A stretch of DNA of 64,000 nt from Microtetraspora glauca (GCA_001570385.1 BBYL01000011.1:62001-126000); one strand, 5' to 3'; positions 35,998 to 44,723 are shown, numbered from the stretch's first letter. Notes: a model not told the origin generated them from the letters alone. Numbers and translations are program-made.

Positions 35998-38488
35998 GGT
36001 CAAGGTCCCCGAGACCGGGCTGGTGGTGCTCGTCGGCGTCTCCGGGAGCGGGAAGTCGACCTTCGCCGCCCGGCATTTCGCGCCCACCCAGGTGATCTCC
36101 TCGGACTTCTGCCGGGGCCTGGTCTCGGACGACGAGAACGACCAGTCGGCCACGCCCGACGCGTTCGACGTGCTGCACTACATCGTCGGCACCCGCCTGC
36201 GGCGCGGCCTCCTCACGGTCGTGGACGCCACGAACGTGCAGTGGGACGCGCGCAAGAAGCTGGTCGAGCTGGCCAAGAGCCACGACGTACTGGCCGACGC
36301 CGTCGTGCTCGACGTCGCCGAGAAGGTGGCCGTCGCGCGCAACGCCGTACGGCCGGACCGGGACTTCGGGCCACGGGTGATCACACGGCAGAGCAAGGAC
36401 CTGCGGCGCTCGCTCAGCCGGATGTCCAGGGACGGCTTCCGCCGGGTCCACGTGCTGCGCGGGGACGAGATCGACGAGGCCGTCGTCACCTACGAGAAGT
36501 CGTGGACCGACAAGACCGAGCTGACCGGCCCGTTCGACATCATCGGCGACGTGCACGGGTGCCGCTCGGAGCTGGAGACGCTGCTGCGCTCCCTCGGCTG
36601 GGAGGTCACCGCCGCGGGCGCCGTGCATCCCGAGGGGCGTATCGCGGTGTTCGTCGGCGACCTCGTCGACCGCGGGCCCGACACCCCGGGCGTGCTGCGC
36701 CTCGTCATGGGCATGGTCGCGGCCGGAACCGCCCTGTGTGTGTCCGGGAACCACGAGCAGAAGCTCGTCCGCGCGCTCGGCGGGCGTAAGGTCAGGGTCG
36801 CGCACGGTCTCAAGGAGTCCCTGGAGCAGCTCGCCGCCGAGCCGGAGGAGTTCCAGCGGGAGGCCAGGGCGTTCATGGACGGCCTCATCAGCCACTACCG
36901 GCTGGACGGGGGACGGCTCGTGGTCGCGCACGCGGGGCTCAAGGAGGCCTACCACGGGCGCGCCAGCGGCCGCGTGCGCGCGTTCGCGCTGTACGGCGAC
37001 ACGACGGGGGAGACCGACGAGTACGGCCTGCCCGTCCGCTACCCGTGGGCCGAGGAGTACCGGGGCCGGGCGATGGTGGTCTACGGTCACACGCCCGTCC
37101 CGGAGCCGGAGTGGATCAACAACACGATCTGCCTGGACACCGGGGCCGTCTTCGGGGGCAGCCTGACCGCCCTGCGCTACCCCGAGCGTGAGCTGGTCTC
37201 CGTACCGGCGGAGCGGGTCTGGTACGAGTCGGTCCGGCCGATCGGGGCACCGGTGGGCCGGGACCCGGCCGCGCTGCGGATCGGAGACGTGAGCGGCACC
37301 CGCTACGTGGACACGAGGTTCGGCGGCCGGATCAAGATCAGAGAGGAGAACGCCGCCGCCGCTCTGGAGATCATGAGCCGGTTCGCGGTGGACCCCCACT
37401 GGCTGGTCTACCTCCCGCCGACCATGGCGCCGCCGGAGACGTCCACGCTCGACGGTTTCCTCGAGCACCCCGCGGAGGCGTTCGACGAGTTCGCCAGGGC
37501 GGGTGTCACCCGCGTCGTGTGCGAGGAGAAGCACATGGGGTCGCGGGCGATAGCCGTACTGGCCCGGACCCCGGAGGTGGCGGCCAAGCGGTTCGGCGTC
37601 ACCGACGGGAGCGCGGGCGCGGTCTACACCCGCACCGGCCGGCCGTTCTTCGGCGACCATCGCATGGGTGAGCTGATCGACCGGCTGCGCGCGGAGGTGC
37701 GCCCGCTCTGGGACGAGCTGGTCTCGGACTGGGTGGTGCTCGACTGCGAGCTGTTGCCCTGGTCGGCGAAGGCGGAGGCCCTGATCCGCGGCCAGTACGC
37801 CTCGGTCGGGGCGGCGGCACGGGCCGCGCTGCCCGACGCGGTCGCGGTGCTCTCCTCGGCAGCCGCGCGCGGTCTCGACGTGGGCGACCTGCTGGAGCGC
37901 ACCCGCCGCCGCCAGGACAACGCCGCCCGCTTCCGTGACGCGTACGCGCGGTACTGCTGGCCGGTGTCCGGCCTCGACGGCGTACGGCTCGCGCCGTTCC
38001 AGATCCTCGCGTGCGAGGGGCGGGCGACGGCCGTGAACGAGCCGCACTCCTGGCACCTTGACCTGCTGTCCCGGCTGAAGCCGGAGCCCGGCGTGTCCCT
38101 GCTCGCGCCGACCAGGCACGTGTTCGTTTCGCTGGACTCCGAGGAGGAGCGGGCGAAAGCGATCCGGTGGTGGTCGGAGCTGACCGAGGCCGGCGGCGAG
38201 GGCATGGTGGTGAAGCCGGTGGACCACACGACGGGCCGGGTCCAGCCGGGCGTCAAGGTGCGCGGGCGCGAGTACCTCCGGATCATCTACGGCCCGGACT
38301 ACACCGAATCTCTGGACGTGCTGCGGCGCCGGTTCCTCGGCAGGAAACGTTCGCTGGCGCTGCGGGAGCACGCGCTCGGCCTGGAGGCGCTCACCCGTCT
38401 CGCCGAGGGCGAGCCGCTGTGGCGCGTCCACGAGCCGGTCTTCGCCGTGCTCGCGCTGGAGTCCGAGCCCGTGGATCCGCGGTTGTGA
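35990..38488 (+). CDS. pnkp: Polynucleotide kinase-phosphatase-ligase (bacterial Pnkp)
   Basis: A three-domain RNA end-healing and sealing enzyme of 832 residues, close to the usual length. The kinase domain has the P-loop GVSGSGKST with Lys22. The calcineurin-like phosphatase has GDVHGC (Asp187, His189), GDLVDRGPD and GNHE (Asn254, His255). The C-terminal adenylyltransferase domain has the nucleotidyl lysine Lys514 in CEEKHMGSRA. Together they phosphorylate 5'-OH ends, remove 2',3'-cyclic phosphates and, with Hen1, ligate the break. The ATG at 35990 lies within the end of hen1 and is preceded by a purine-rich GGAGAGGAGCGAG. Its stop overlaps the next gene by four bases. All catalytic residues look intact. 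Confidence 0.95.
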   Translation: MVEVKVPETGLVVLVGVSGSGKSTFAARHFAPTQVISSDFCRGLVSDDENDQSATPDAFDVLHYIVGTRLRRGLLTVVDATNVQWDARKKLVELAKSHDVLADAVVLDVAEKVAVARNAVRPDRDFGPRVITRQSKDLRRSLSRMSRDGFRRVHVLRGDEIDEAVVTYEKSWTDKTELTGPFDIIGDVHGCRSELETLLRSLGWEVTAAGAVHPEGRIAVFVGDLVDRGPDTPGVLRLVMGMVAAGTALCVSGNHEQKLVRALGGRKVRVAHGLKESLEQLAAEPEEFQREARAFMDGLISHYRLDGGRLVVAHAGLKEAYHGRASGRVRAFALYGDTTGETDEYGLPVRYPWAEEYRGRAMVVYGHTPVPEPEWINNTICLDTGAVFGGSLTALRYPERELVSVPAERVWYESVRPIGAPVGRDPAALRIGDVSGTRYVDTRFGGRIKIREENAAAALEIMSRFAVDPHWLVYLPPTMAPPETSTLDGFLEHPAEAFDEFARAGVTRVVCEEKHMGSRAIAVLARTPEVAAKRFGVTDGSAGAVYTRTGRPFFGDHRMGELIDRLRAEVRPLWDELVSDWVVLDCELLPWSAKAEALIRGQYASVGAAARAALPDAVAVLSSAAARGLDVGDLLERTRRRQDNAARFRDAYARYCWPVSGLDGVRLAPFQILACEGRATAVNEPHSWHLDLLSRLKPEPGVSLLAPTRHVFVSLDSEEERAKAIRWWSELTEAGGEGMVVKPVDHTTGRVQPGVKVRGREYLRIIYGPDYTESLDVLRRRFLGRKRSLALREHALGLEALTRLAEGEPLWRVHEPVFAVLALESEPVDPRL

Positions 38489-39282
38489 CCCCGGAGCGGA
38501 TCGGCGGGCCAGAGCTCGGGGGAGCCGGGATGCCGGGCGAGCGCGGGGACGACGGCGCCGGGGCGGACGGTGCGGGGGCGGACGGTCTGGTGCCCCGGCA
38601 CCTGATCCTTTCCGTGGTCATCGGGTCACGGGCGTACGGCCTGGCCACCCCTGCCAGCGACGTGGACCGGCGGGGCGTCTTCGTGGCGCCCACGCCGATG
38701 TTCTGGCGCCTGGACAAGCCGCCGACCCACGTGGAGGGTCCGCGGCCGGAGGAGTTCTCCTGGGAGGTCGAGCGGTTCTGCGCGCTCGCCCTGGAGGCGA
38801 ACCCCACCGTCCTGGAGTGCCTCTGGTCGCCGCACGTCGAGCACGTCACCGAGACCGGCGCCCGGTTGCTGGCGATCAGGAAGGCGTTCCTCTCGGTCCG
38901 GGCCGAGAGGAGCTTCATCCGGTACGCCGACACCCAGTTCCGGCGGATTACTCCGGAAAGGCCGAAATGGAAGCAGGTGATGCACATGATCAGGCTGCTG
39001 ATCAGCGGCCGTCACCTGATGCGCGAGGGCGAGCCGCTGGTGGACATGGCGGAGCACCGGGAGCGGCTGCTCGCCGTGCGCCGCGGCGAGGTCCCGTGGC
39101 CGGAGATCGTGCGCTGGCGTGACGACCTGCTCGCCGGCCTCGTCGCCGACCCGGCCCGCGCCGCGTACGGAGGCGGGACATCAGGCGGGCCCGGGTCCGG
39201 CCGGTCCGGCGTGCTGCCCCCGGAGCCCGACCGGGCCACGGTCGAGGAGTTCCTGGTCGATGTGCGTAGGAGTGCCCTGTGA
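38485..39282 (+). CDS. RlaP-type (PF10127-like) nucleotidyltransferase, first of two
   Basis: A Pol-beta-superfamily nucleotidyltransferase of 265 residues. IGSRAYGLATPASDVD provides the GS motif at 47-48 and two metal-binding acids, Asp59 and Asp61. After EEFSWEVERFCALALEANP comes a helical part. This is the RNA-ligase-associated family (RlaP), predicted from genome context to process RNA ends. The third acid position has Glu where its neighbour has Asp. The GTG at 38485 overlaps the pnkp stop (GTGA). An ATG at 38530, with GGGGGAG 5 bases upstream, is an equally good start and would remove a Gly/Asp-rich leader. It is translationally coupled to the next gene. Confidence 0.88.
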   Translation: MTPERIGGPELGGAGMPGERGDDGAGADGAGADGLVPRHLILSVVIGSRAYGLATPASDVDRRGVFVAPTPMFWRLDKPPTHVEGPRPEEFSWEVERFCALALEANPTVLECLWSPHVEHVTETGARLLAIRKAFLSVRAERSFIRYADTQFRRITPERPKWKQVMHMIRLLISGRHLMREGEPLVDMAEHRERLLAVRRGEVPWPEIVRWRDDLLAGLVADPARAAYGGGTSGGPGSGRSGVLPPEPDRATVEEFLVDVRRSAL

Positions 39283-40112
39283 CCGTGATCCCGCCCGCCT
39301 GGCTCGCGGACGTCTGCGCCGAGGAGCCCTACCCCCTGCTGTTCGCGACGATCAGCGGCGCCCACCTGTACGGGTTCCCCTCGCGGGATTCGGATGTGGA
39401 CCTGCGCGGAACGCACGCGCTCCCCATCGAGGAGGTCGTCGGCCTGCGTACCGGCGAGGAGACGATCAGCAGGTCATGGGAGCGGGACGGCGTCGAGGTC
39501 GATCTCGTCACGCATGATCTGGTGAAGTTCTGCCGCCTGCTGCTGACCAGGAACGGCTATGTGATGGAGCAGCTCCTGTCCCCGCTCGTGGTGGCGTCGT
39601 CCGCGGTCCACGAGGAGCTGGTGGCACTGGCCCCGGCGTGCCTGACCCGGCACCACGCCCATCACTACCTCGGCTTCGCCCGGACCCAGTGGGGGCTCTT
39701 CGAGCGGACCGGTGAGCTCAAGCCCCTGCTGTACACGTTCCGGGTGCTGCTGACCGGGCTGCGTCTCATGCGCTCCGGCGAGGTCGTCGCCGACCTGACC
39801 CGCCTGTTCCCCGAGGGGCCGCCGTACCTGCCGGATCTGGTTGAGGCCAAGCGCTCGGCCGAGCACGGCCCGCTGCCCGGCGACGGTCCCGATCCCGTAC
39901 GGCTCGCGCACGACGTGCGGGCGCTCACCGCGTCGCTGGAGGAGGCGAGGGAGACGTCGGAGCTTCCCGACGCCGCAACGGCCGGCGCGGCCGTACACGA
40001 TCTCGTGGTGCGGGTCCGGCTCGGTCAGCCCATCTCCTCCAGCGCGCGGCCCTTCGTCTCGCGGATGCAGCGGACCACGAACACCGCGGACAGCGCGGCG
40101 AAGAACGCGTAG
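39279..40112 (+). CDS. RlaP-type (PF10127-like) nucleotidyltransferase, second of two
   Basis: A 277-residue paralogue of the preceding protein, coupled to it by a GTGA overlap. The motif ISGAHLYGFPSRDSDVDLRG gives Gly27 and the acids Asp39 and Asp41. Asp75 in VEVDLVTHD supplies the third acid of a complete Pol-beta active site. A helical C-terminal half includes HHYLGFARTQWGLF and LLYTFRVLLTGLRL. Identity to the first copy is low outside the motifs, so the two probably act on different ends or add different nucleotides. The last 29 codons overlap the convergent sugar-porter gene and read SSSARPFVSRMQ, which looks like antisense of that gene rather than a native C-terminus. Confidence 0.86.
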   Translation: MTVIPPAWLADVCAEEPYPLLFATISGAHLYGFPSRDSDVDLRGTHALPIEEVVGLRTGEETISRSWERDGVEVDLVTHDLVKFCRLLLTRNGYVMEQLLSPLVVASSAVHEELVALAPACLTRHHAHHYLGFARTQWGLFERTGELKPLLYTFRVLLTGLRLMRSGEVVADLTRLFPEGPPYLPDLVEAKRSAEHGPLPGDGPDPVRLAHDVRALTASLEEARETSELPDAATAGAAVHDLVVRVRLGQPISSSARPFVSRMQRTTNTADSAAKNA

Positions 40113-41431
40113 ATCAGATAGGTGACCGGCAGGTTCCAGGCGGACAGGCTGGGGAACGTCACCGTGACCAGCCAGTTGGCCAGCCACTGGGCGGCGGCGG
40201 CCACCGACAGCGCGGCGGCGCGGACGCGGTTCGGGAACATCTCGCCGAGGAGCACCCACACCACCACGCCCCAGGACAGCGCGAAGAACAGGACGAAGAG
40301 GTTCGCCGCGACCAGCGCGATCGCGCCCATGTCGCCGGGCAGCGTGACGGTCGCGCCGACCTTCACCGCCGAGCTGAACGCCCATGAGGCGGTGGCGAGC
40401 GACAGCGCCATGCCGATGGAGCCGGTGATGAGGAGGGGCCTGCGCCCGATCCGGTCCACCAGGGCGATCGCGATGAGCGTGCCGACGATGTTGATGACCG
40501 AGCTGGAGAAGCTGATCAGCAGCGAGCCGCTCTGGCTGATGCCGACCGACTGCCACAGCGCGGACGAGTAGTAGAAGATCACATTGATGCCGACGAACTG
40601 CTGGAACATCGAAAGGACGATCCCGGCCCAGACGATCGGCAGCAGACCCAGCCGGTGGCCGCGAAGGTCGGAGAGGCGGGGCCGCCGCTCGCTCCGGAGC
40701 ACCGACTCGATGTCGGCGACCCGGCCGTCGAGGTCCACCGTCTCGCCCTCGACCCGGGCCAGGACCGTACGCGCCTCGTCCAGGCGGCGTGCGGCGATGA
40801 GGAACCGGGGGGACTCCGGGATCAGCAGCGCCAGGGTCAGGTAGACGCCCGCGGGCACGACGCACGCGATGAGCATCCACCGCCACGCCTCGAGACCGGC
40901 CAGCACGCCTCGGACGTCGCCGTCCGCCACCTCCGCGAGCGCGTAGTTGACGAGCTGGGACACCGCGATGCCCAGGACGATCGCGAGCTGCTGGAACGAG
41001 CCCAGCCTGCCCCGGTAGGCGGCGGGAGCCACCTCGGCGATGTACGCGGGACCGATCACCGAGGCCATGCCGATGGCGATGCCGCCGAGGACCCGCCAGG
41101 CCGCCAGATCGTAGATGGCGAACGCCAGACCCGAGCCGATGGAGCTGATCGCGAACAGGCCGGCCGCGATCCGCATGACCGGCAGCCTCCCCAGGCGGTC
41201 GGCGAGTGATCCGGCGAACCAGGCGCCGAGGGCGGACCCGAGCAGCGCCGAGGACACGGTCGCGCCGATCTCGACGTTCCCGACGGCGAACCGCTTCTGG
41301 ATACCGGTGACGGCACCGTTGATCACCGCGCTGTCGTAGCCGAAGAGGAAGCCGCCGATGGCGGCGGCCGCCGCGATGAAGACGACCCGTTTCAGAGTCC
41401 CCCGTGTGCCGGAAACCGGCATTGCCCTCAT
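40025..41431 (-). CDS. Sugar porter family MFS transporter
   Basis: A 468-residue, 12-helix sugar:proton symporter. It has FLFGYDSAVINGA in helix 1, the motif A loop DRLGRLPVM, PESPRFLIA after helix 6, QQFVGINVIFYYSS in helix 7 and DRIGRRPLL before helix 9. These are the hallmarks of the sugar porter family, and the QQxxGIN segment usually contacts hexose or pentose. The ATG at 41431 follows AGGGGGA. An ATG at 41422 is also possible. Its 3' end overlaps the second nucleotidyltransferase gene by 88 bp. No metabolic genes accompany it. Confidence 0.91.
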   Translation of the reverse strand: MRAMPVSGTRGTLKRVVFIAAAAAIGGFLFGYDSAVINGAVTGIQKRFAVGNVEIGATVSSALLGSALGAWFAGSLADRLGRLPVMRIAAGLFAISSIGSGLAFAIYDLAAWRVLGGIAIGMASVIGPAYIAEVAPAAYRGRLGSFQQLAIVLGIAVSQLVNYALAEVADGDVRGVLAGLEAWRWMLIACVVPAGVYLTLALLIPESPRFLIAARRLDEARTVLARVEGETVDLDGRVADIESVLRSERRPRLSDLRGHRLGLLPIVWAGIVLSMFQQFVGINVIFYYSSALWQSVGISQSGSLLISFSSSVINIVGTLIAIALVDRIGRRPLLITGSIGMALSLATASWAFSSAVKVGATVTLPGDMGAIALVAANLFVLFFALSWGVVVWVLLGEMFPNRVRAAALSVAAAAQWLANWLVTVTFPSLSAWNLPVTYLIYAFFAALSAVFVVRCIRETKGRALEEMG

Positions 41432-41523
41432 CCGTCCCCCTGACGGCCCGACGATCTTGTGGCCGTCCTCTACCCCTGCGGGGGCGACTGGAACGCGGTT
41501 AGCATCGGAGGGTGCCTCCCGCC

Positions 41524-42060
41524 ATGCCGCCGACCCGCGCCGATCTCGACGCCGCGCGGCACACCACGATCGACGACGTGCTCGGGCCCGGTCTCGACGT
41601 GCTCTTCTGCGGCATCAACCCGAGCCTCTACTCGGCCGCGACGGGCCACCACTTCGCCCGGCCGGGGAACCGGTTCTGGCCCGCACTCCACCTGTCCGGC
41701 CTCGTGCCCCGCAGGCTCGTGCCGTCCGAGCAGCACCTGCTTCCCGGCTACGGCCTCGGCATCACCAACCTGGCGTCCCGCGCGACCGCCCGCGCGGACG
41801 AGCTTTCGGCGGAGGAACTGCGGCAGGGCGCCCTACGGCTCTCACGTCTGGTCGCGGAGACCGGCCCGCGGGTCGTGGCCGTGGCCGGGGTGTCGGCGTA
41901 CCGTCTCGGCTTCGGGCGGAAGAAGGCGGAGATCGGACGCCAGGACGAGGAGATCGCGGGCAGCGAGGTGTGGGTGCTGCCGAACCCCAGCGGGCTCAAC
42001 GCGCACTGGAGCCTGGACGGCATCGCGGCCCAGATGCGCCTGCTAAGCCGTTCCTCCTGA
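41524..42060 (+). CDS. mug: Mismatch-specific DNA glycosylase (MUG family)
   Basis: A uracil-DNA-glycosylase-superfamily enzyme of 178 residues that removes uracil or ethenocytosine from mismatches. The N-terminal motif is FCGINPSLYSA, with Asn in the catalytic position of the MUG/TDG group. The C-terminal intercalation loop is LPNPSGLNAHW. HFARPGNRFWPALHLSG is also typical. I prefer the ATG at 41524, which is 11 bases after GGAGGG. The GTG at 41512 abuts that site. It is divergent from the sugar porter and convergent with the DUF5996 gene. Confidence 0.9.
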   Translation: MPPTRADLDAARHTTIDDVLGPGLDVLFCGINPSLYSAATGHHFARPGNRFWPALHLSGLVPRRLVPSEQHLLPGYGLGITNLASRATARADELSAEELRQGALRLSRLVAETGPRVVAVAGVSAYRLGFGRKKAEIGRQDEEIAGSEVWVLPNPSGLNAHWSLDGIAAQMRLLSRSS

Positions 42061-42122
42061 CCTTCCGGGCGGATTCTCGTCGGCACCGCGCGGGCGTCGG
42101 CACTCCGCCGGGCGCCGCTCTT

Positions 42123-43076
42123 TCAGCGCACGCCGCCTGTAGGGAGGTTCCGCAGCGCGACCGGGTCGGTGACGCCCCCGGGGCAGTAGGCGGCGCCGAC
42201 GTCCCACCCCGCCCGGCGCGCTCCCGCCTCGTACGCGCTGCGCAGGAAGTCGAGCGCGGTCCCGCGCGGGTCGGCGGCCACGCGGGCGTCCGCGTAGGGC
42301 AGGATCGCCAGGTGGCTGCCCCGCAGTGGCGTCCAGCGGGCCTCCGGCGGTCGGAGAGGCTCCTGTTCGAGGCCCGGCGGTTCCGGCGCGGTGTAGGAGT
42401 AGAAGGCCGGCTCGGGCAGGTTGGGGTCGCCGAACCAGAATCCCGCGCTGATCACTTCCCTGGAGTAGGCCTCGCGGGTGACCGAGTCCACCTCCGGTCC
42501 CTGGTCCACCTTCTTGTCGGAGAACAGGGTGACCGCGATGTCGAAGGTGTGCCAGAAATGGTGGACCGGGCTGATCTTGCCGGAGAAGTCCGCCGCGAAG
42601 CGTTCGAGCACCTGGGCGACCTGGCTGAGGACCTGCCAGTAGCGGGTGACCATGGCGGTGTCGTAGGCCCGGTGGACGGTGTCCTCGGCGAAGGGGATGT
42701 CGTCGTCGAGGTCGAAGGGCGTCGCCCGGATGGACACGTCGACGCCGAGCAGGTCGAAGATGCGGAACAACTCCCGGTAGAAGGACGCCACGGAACGGCC
42801 GGGCATCGAGAACGAGGCGGTACGGCCGTCGATCACGTTCACCACGAGCCTGTGGTCGACGAAGTCGAAGTCGATGGCGAACACGGGGGTGTCTCCCACG
42901 CCGCCCATCGGGCGCGTGGTGATGCCCCGCCCGGTCAGGTGGAAGGGGACGTTCCACCAGTGGTTGCGGCGGACGCCCTCGGCCAGGCGTATCTTGCCGA
43001 CGATCTGCGCGAACCGGTGGACCGTGGCCTTGCTGTCGGACCAGGCGCTCAGCGGGATGTCGGGAAAGACCTCCAT
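42123..43076 (-). CDS. DUF5996 family protein
   Basis: A soluble 317-residue protein of an actinobacterial and proteobacterial family with no established function. The conserved stretches include RRNHWWNVPFHLTGRG, FDFVDHRLVV, FHTFDIAVTLFS-like HFWHTFDIAVTLFSDKK, SAGFWFGDPNLPEPAFYSYT and LPYADARVAADPRGTALDFL. No metal- or nucleotide-binding motif is clear. The ATG at 43076 follows GAGGTGG with 5 bases of spacing. The 292-bp gap between this start and the DUF1707 stop contains only a rightward ORF (from 43150, with a purine-rich site) that I do not believe in. Confidence 0.85.
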   Translation of the reverse strand: MEVFPDIPLSAWSDSKATVHRFAQIVGKIRLAEGVRRNHWWNVPFHLTGRGITTRPMGGVGDTPVFAIDFDFVDHRLVVNVIDGRTASFSMPGRSVASFYRELFRIFDLLGVDVSIRATPFDLDDDIPFAEDTVHRAYDTAMVTRYWQVLSQVAQVLERFAADFSGKISPVHHFWHTFDIAVTLFSDKKVDQGPEVDSVTREAYSREVISAGFWFGDPNLPEPAFYSYTAPEPPGLEQEPLRPPEARWTPLRGSHLAILPYADARVAADPRGTALDFLRSAYEAGARRAGWDVGAAYCPGGVTDPVALRNLPTGGVR

Positions 43077-43368
43077 GGGACCACCTCTTTCAGCCAAGTT
43101 CCCCACATATCCGTGCATCCCCTGGAACGTGTCATGGCAAGGCCATCGGAGGGGAGCACGATGTTCTGCGCGTTCCCTGCCGCGCGGCAGGGCTCGGCGA
43201 CCGGTCCACCCACGGGCAGCGAGCGGCGAACAGGGAGCAGCGGACCGCTGGGGAATCCGGTGGCCCGTGAGGGGCCCATGAGGGAAGTCCGGCCGGTGGG
43301 GGGACGCCGGACCTCCCGCGTGCGGGGCGTGAACCCGATGGGATTTCGCGGGGACGCGATGTCGCCGG

Positions 43369-43902
43369 TCAGGGCCCGATCCGGCCGCCGTGCCGGGGAC
43401 GCCGGTGGAACCGGCGGTGGTGGACCAGCCCCAGCAGGGCCATCGCCATCCAGGCGAAGAAGAACAGCTTGAACGCGGCGATCAGCGGCCACATCGCGCC
43501 GGACACGAGGGACACGGCGACCAGGGCCGACAGGACGAGGAGGGCGGTGGGCGGCGGGCCCCCGCGCCGCCGCGGGTAGCCCCCGCGCCGCCGCGCCTCC
43601 GCCGCGCGGTGGCTCCACGGCCCGAGACCCGGTCCACGGCCGCCGGCCCACGGGGCGGGGAAGCCGTACCCGCCGGCCGGCGGGCCGGTGAAGCCGTGCG
43701 CACCGGGAAGGTCGGCGGTCACCTGGCGGAGATCGCCCTCGGTCCGGGCGGCGAGGGTCGCGCCGAGCCGCTCGTCCAGTTCCTCGCGGGTGATGCGGCC
43801 CTGGACGAACGCGTCGTGCAGGGCCGCCGTCACCTCGTCGCGCTCGCGGTCTCCGACGCGTAGCCCGTCGCGCGGCGTCGGCGGTCGCTCGGACGGCGCC
43901 AT
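43369..43902 (-). CDS. DUF1707 (SHOCT-like) membrane protein
   Basis: A 177-residue protein. The N-terminal DUF1707 domain (RVGDRERDEVTAALHDAF, ITREELDERLGATL) is a short helical module that mediates association at the membrane. A Gly/Arg/Pro-rich linker and two closely spaced membrane helices follow (TALLVLSALVAVSLVSGAMW and FKLFFFAWMAMALLGLVHH). The start at the ATG at 43902 is supported by AGGTGA 6 bases upstream. The frame is open further but unsupported. The gene lies 65 bp downstream of padR, and the two are probably transcribed together. Confidence 0.87.
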   Translation of the reverse strand: MAPSERPPTPRDGLRVGDRERDEVTAALHDAFVQGRITREELDERLGATLAARTEGDLRQVTADLPGAHGFTGPPAGGYGFPAPWAGGRGPGLGPWSHRAAEARRRGGYPRRRGGPPPTALLVLSALVAVSLVSGAMWPLIAAFKLFFFAWMAMALLGLVHHRRFHRRPRHGGRIGP

Positions 43903-43967
43903 GTCGATCACCTGACCTCTCCGAACGGGGAAACCTGCGGTGTGGTCCTGGGGGAGGCCATTTCGGG

Positions 43968-44723
43968 TCACTCCTCGTCGGGGTCGCCGTCGGCCAGGAT
44001 GTGGTAGAGCTTGCGGCGGGTCTCGGCCAGCACCTGCCTGGCCTGCCTGACCTGGCCCTCGCTGCCGGTCTGCGCAATCTGGAACAAGGCCGAGGCGGCC
44101 TGGCGGGACAGGTCGAGCAGCTCGTGCACGTTGTCACCGATGTCCGGGGTCATCTCCTCCCAGGGAGCGCGGACCTCGTCCTGATGCTCGGCGATGTAGG
44201 CCAGGCCGGCCTCGGTCAGCCGGAACGTCTTGCGGCCCTCCGTCTCGTCGGCGCGGACCAGGCCCTCGTCGGTGAGCTGCTGGAGCGCCGGGTAGACCGC
44301 GCCCGGACTGGGCTTCCAGCCGCCCTGGCTGCGCTGGGCGATCTCCTGGATGATCTGGTAGCCGTTGCGCGGCTCCTCGGCGAGCAGGGCGAGGATCGCG
44401 GCGCGGACGTCGCCCCGCTTGGCCTTGCGCCCCCGGCCGAAACCGCGTCCGCCGAACGGGAAGCCGGGCCCGCCGAACGGGCCTCCGGGACCGAAACCGC
44501 CGCCCCAGGGACCGCGCCCCCACGGACCCCCGCGGTGCCGGTGCTCGTGCGGGCCGCCCTCGCCGTGTGCGCCGGGGCCGCCGTGCGGCATGCCCTCGCG
44601 GTGCCCGGAGTTCCAGGCCGCGGCACCCCTGAGCATCGCCTCGCGAACCGCGTGCCGCATCCCTCTGTGGAATTGGTGGTGCGGACGGGCCCACGGCCCG
44701 CCCATGGCATACGCCGGATTCAT
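43968..44723 (-). CDS. PadR family regulator with Gly/His-rich N-terminal extension
   Basis: A 251-residue protein. The PadR winged helix lies at about residues 102-180 (RGDVRAAILALLAEEPRNGY, GWKPSPGAVYPALQQL, DEGLVRADETEGRKTFRLT). A C-terminal dimerisation helix follows. The first 100 residues are exceptional: Gly, Pro, Phe and His-rich (HGEGGPHEHRHRGGPWGRG), which could bind metal or drive self-association. The ATG at 44723 follows GAGGAG with 7 bases of spacing. Repeated TCGA tetrads just upstream are a likely operator. It is divergent from an MFS gene 178 bp away. Confidence 0.9.
   Translation of the reverse strand: MNPAYAMGGPWARPHHQFHRGMRHAVREAMLRGAAAWNSGHREGMPHGGPGAHGEGGPHEHRHRGGPWGRGPWGGGFGPGGPFGGPGFPFGGRGFGRGRKAKRGDVRAAILALLAEEPRNGYQIIQEIAQRSQGGWKPSPGAVYPALQQLTDEGLVRADETEGRKTFRLTEAGLAYIAEHQDEVRAPWEEMTPDIGDNVHELLDLSRQAASALFQIAQTGSEGQVRQARQVLAETRRKLYHILADGDPDEE

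Noticed and set aside
35942..38431. 829-codon leftward ORF opposite pnkp
   Set aside because: Antisense of a gene whose three catalytic domains are intact; the composition is typical of a shadow frame.
41358..43472. 704-codon rightward ORF crossing mug and DUF5996
   Set aside because: It overlaps two well-supported genes in other frames and has low-complexity Arg/Gly/Ala composition.
43150..43472. Rightward ORF from ATG 43150 preceded by GGAGGGGAG
   Set aside because: The ribosome-binding-like site is good, but the peptide is Arg/Gly/Pro/Ser-rich and runs antisense into the DUF1707 gene. Most likely chance.
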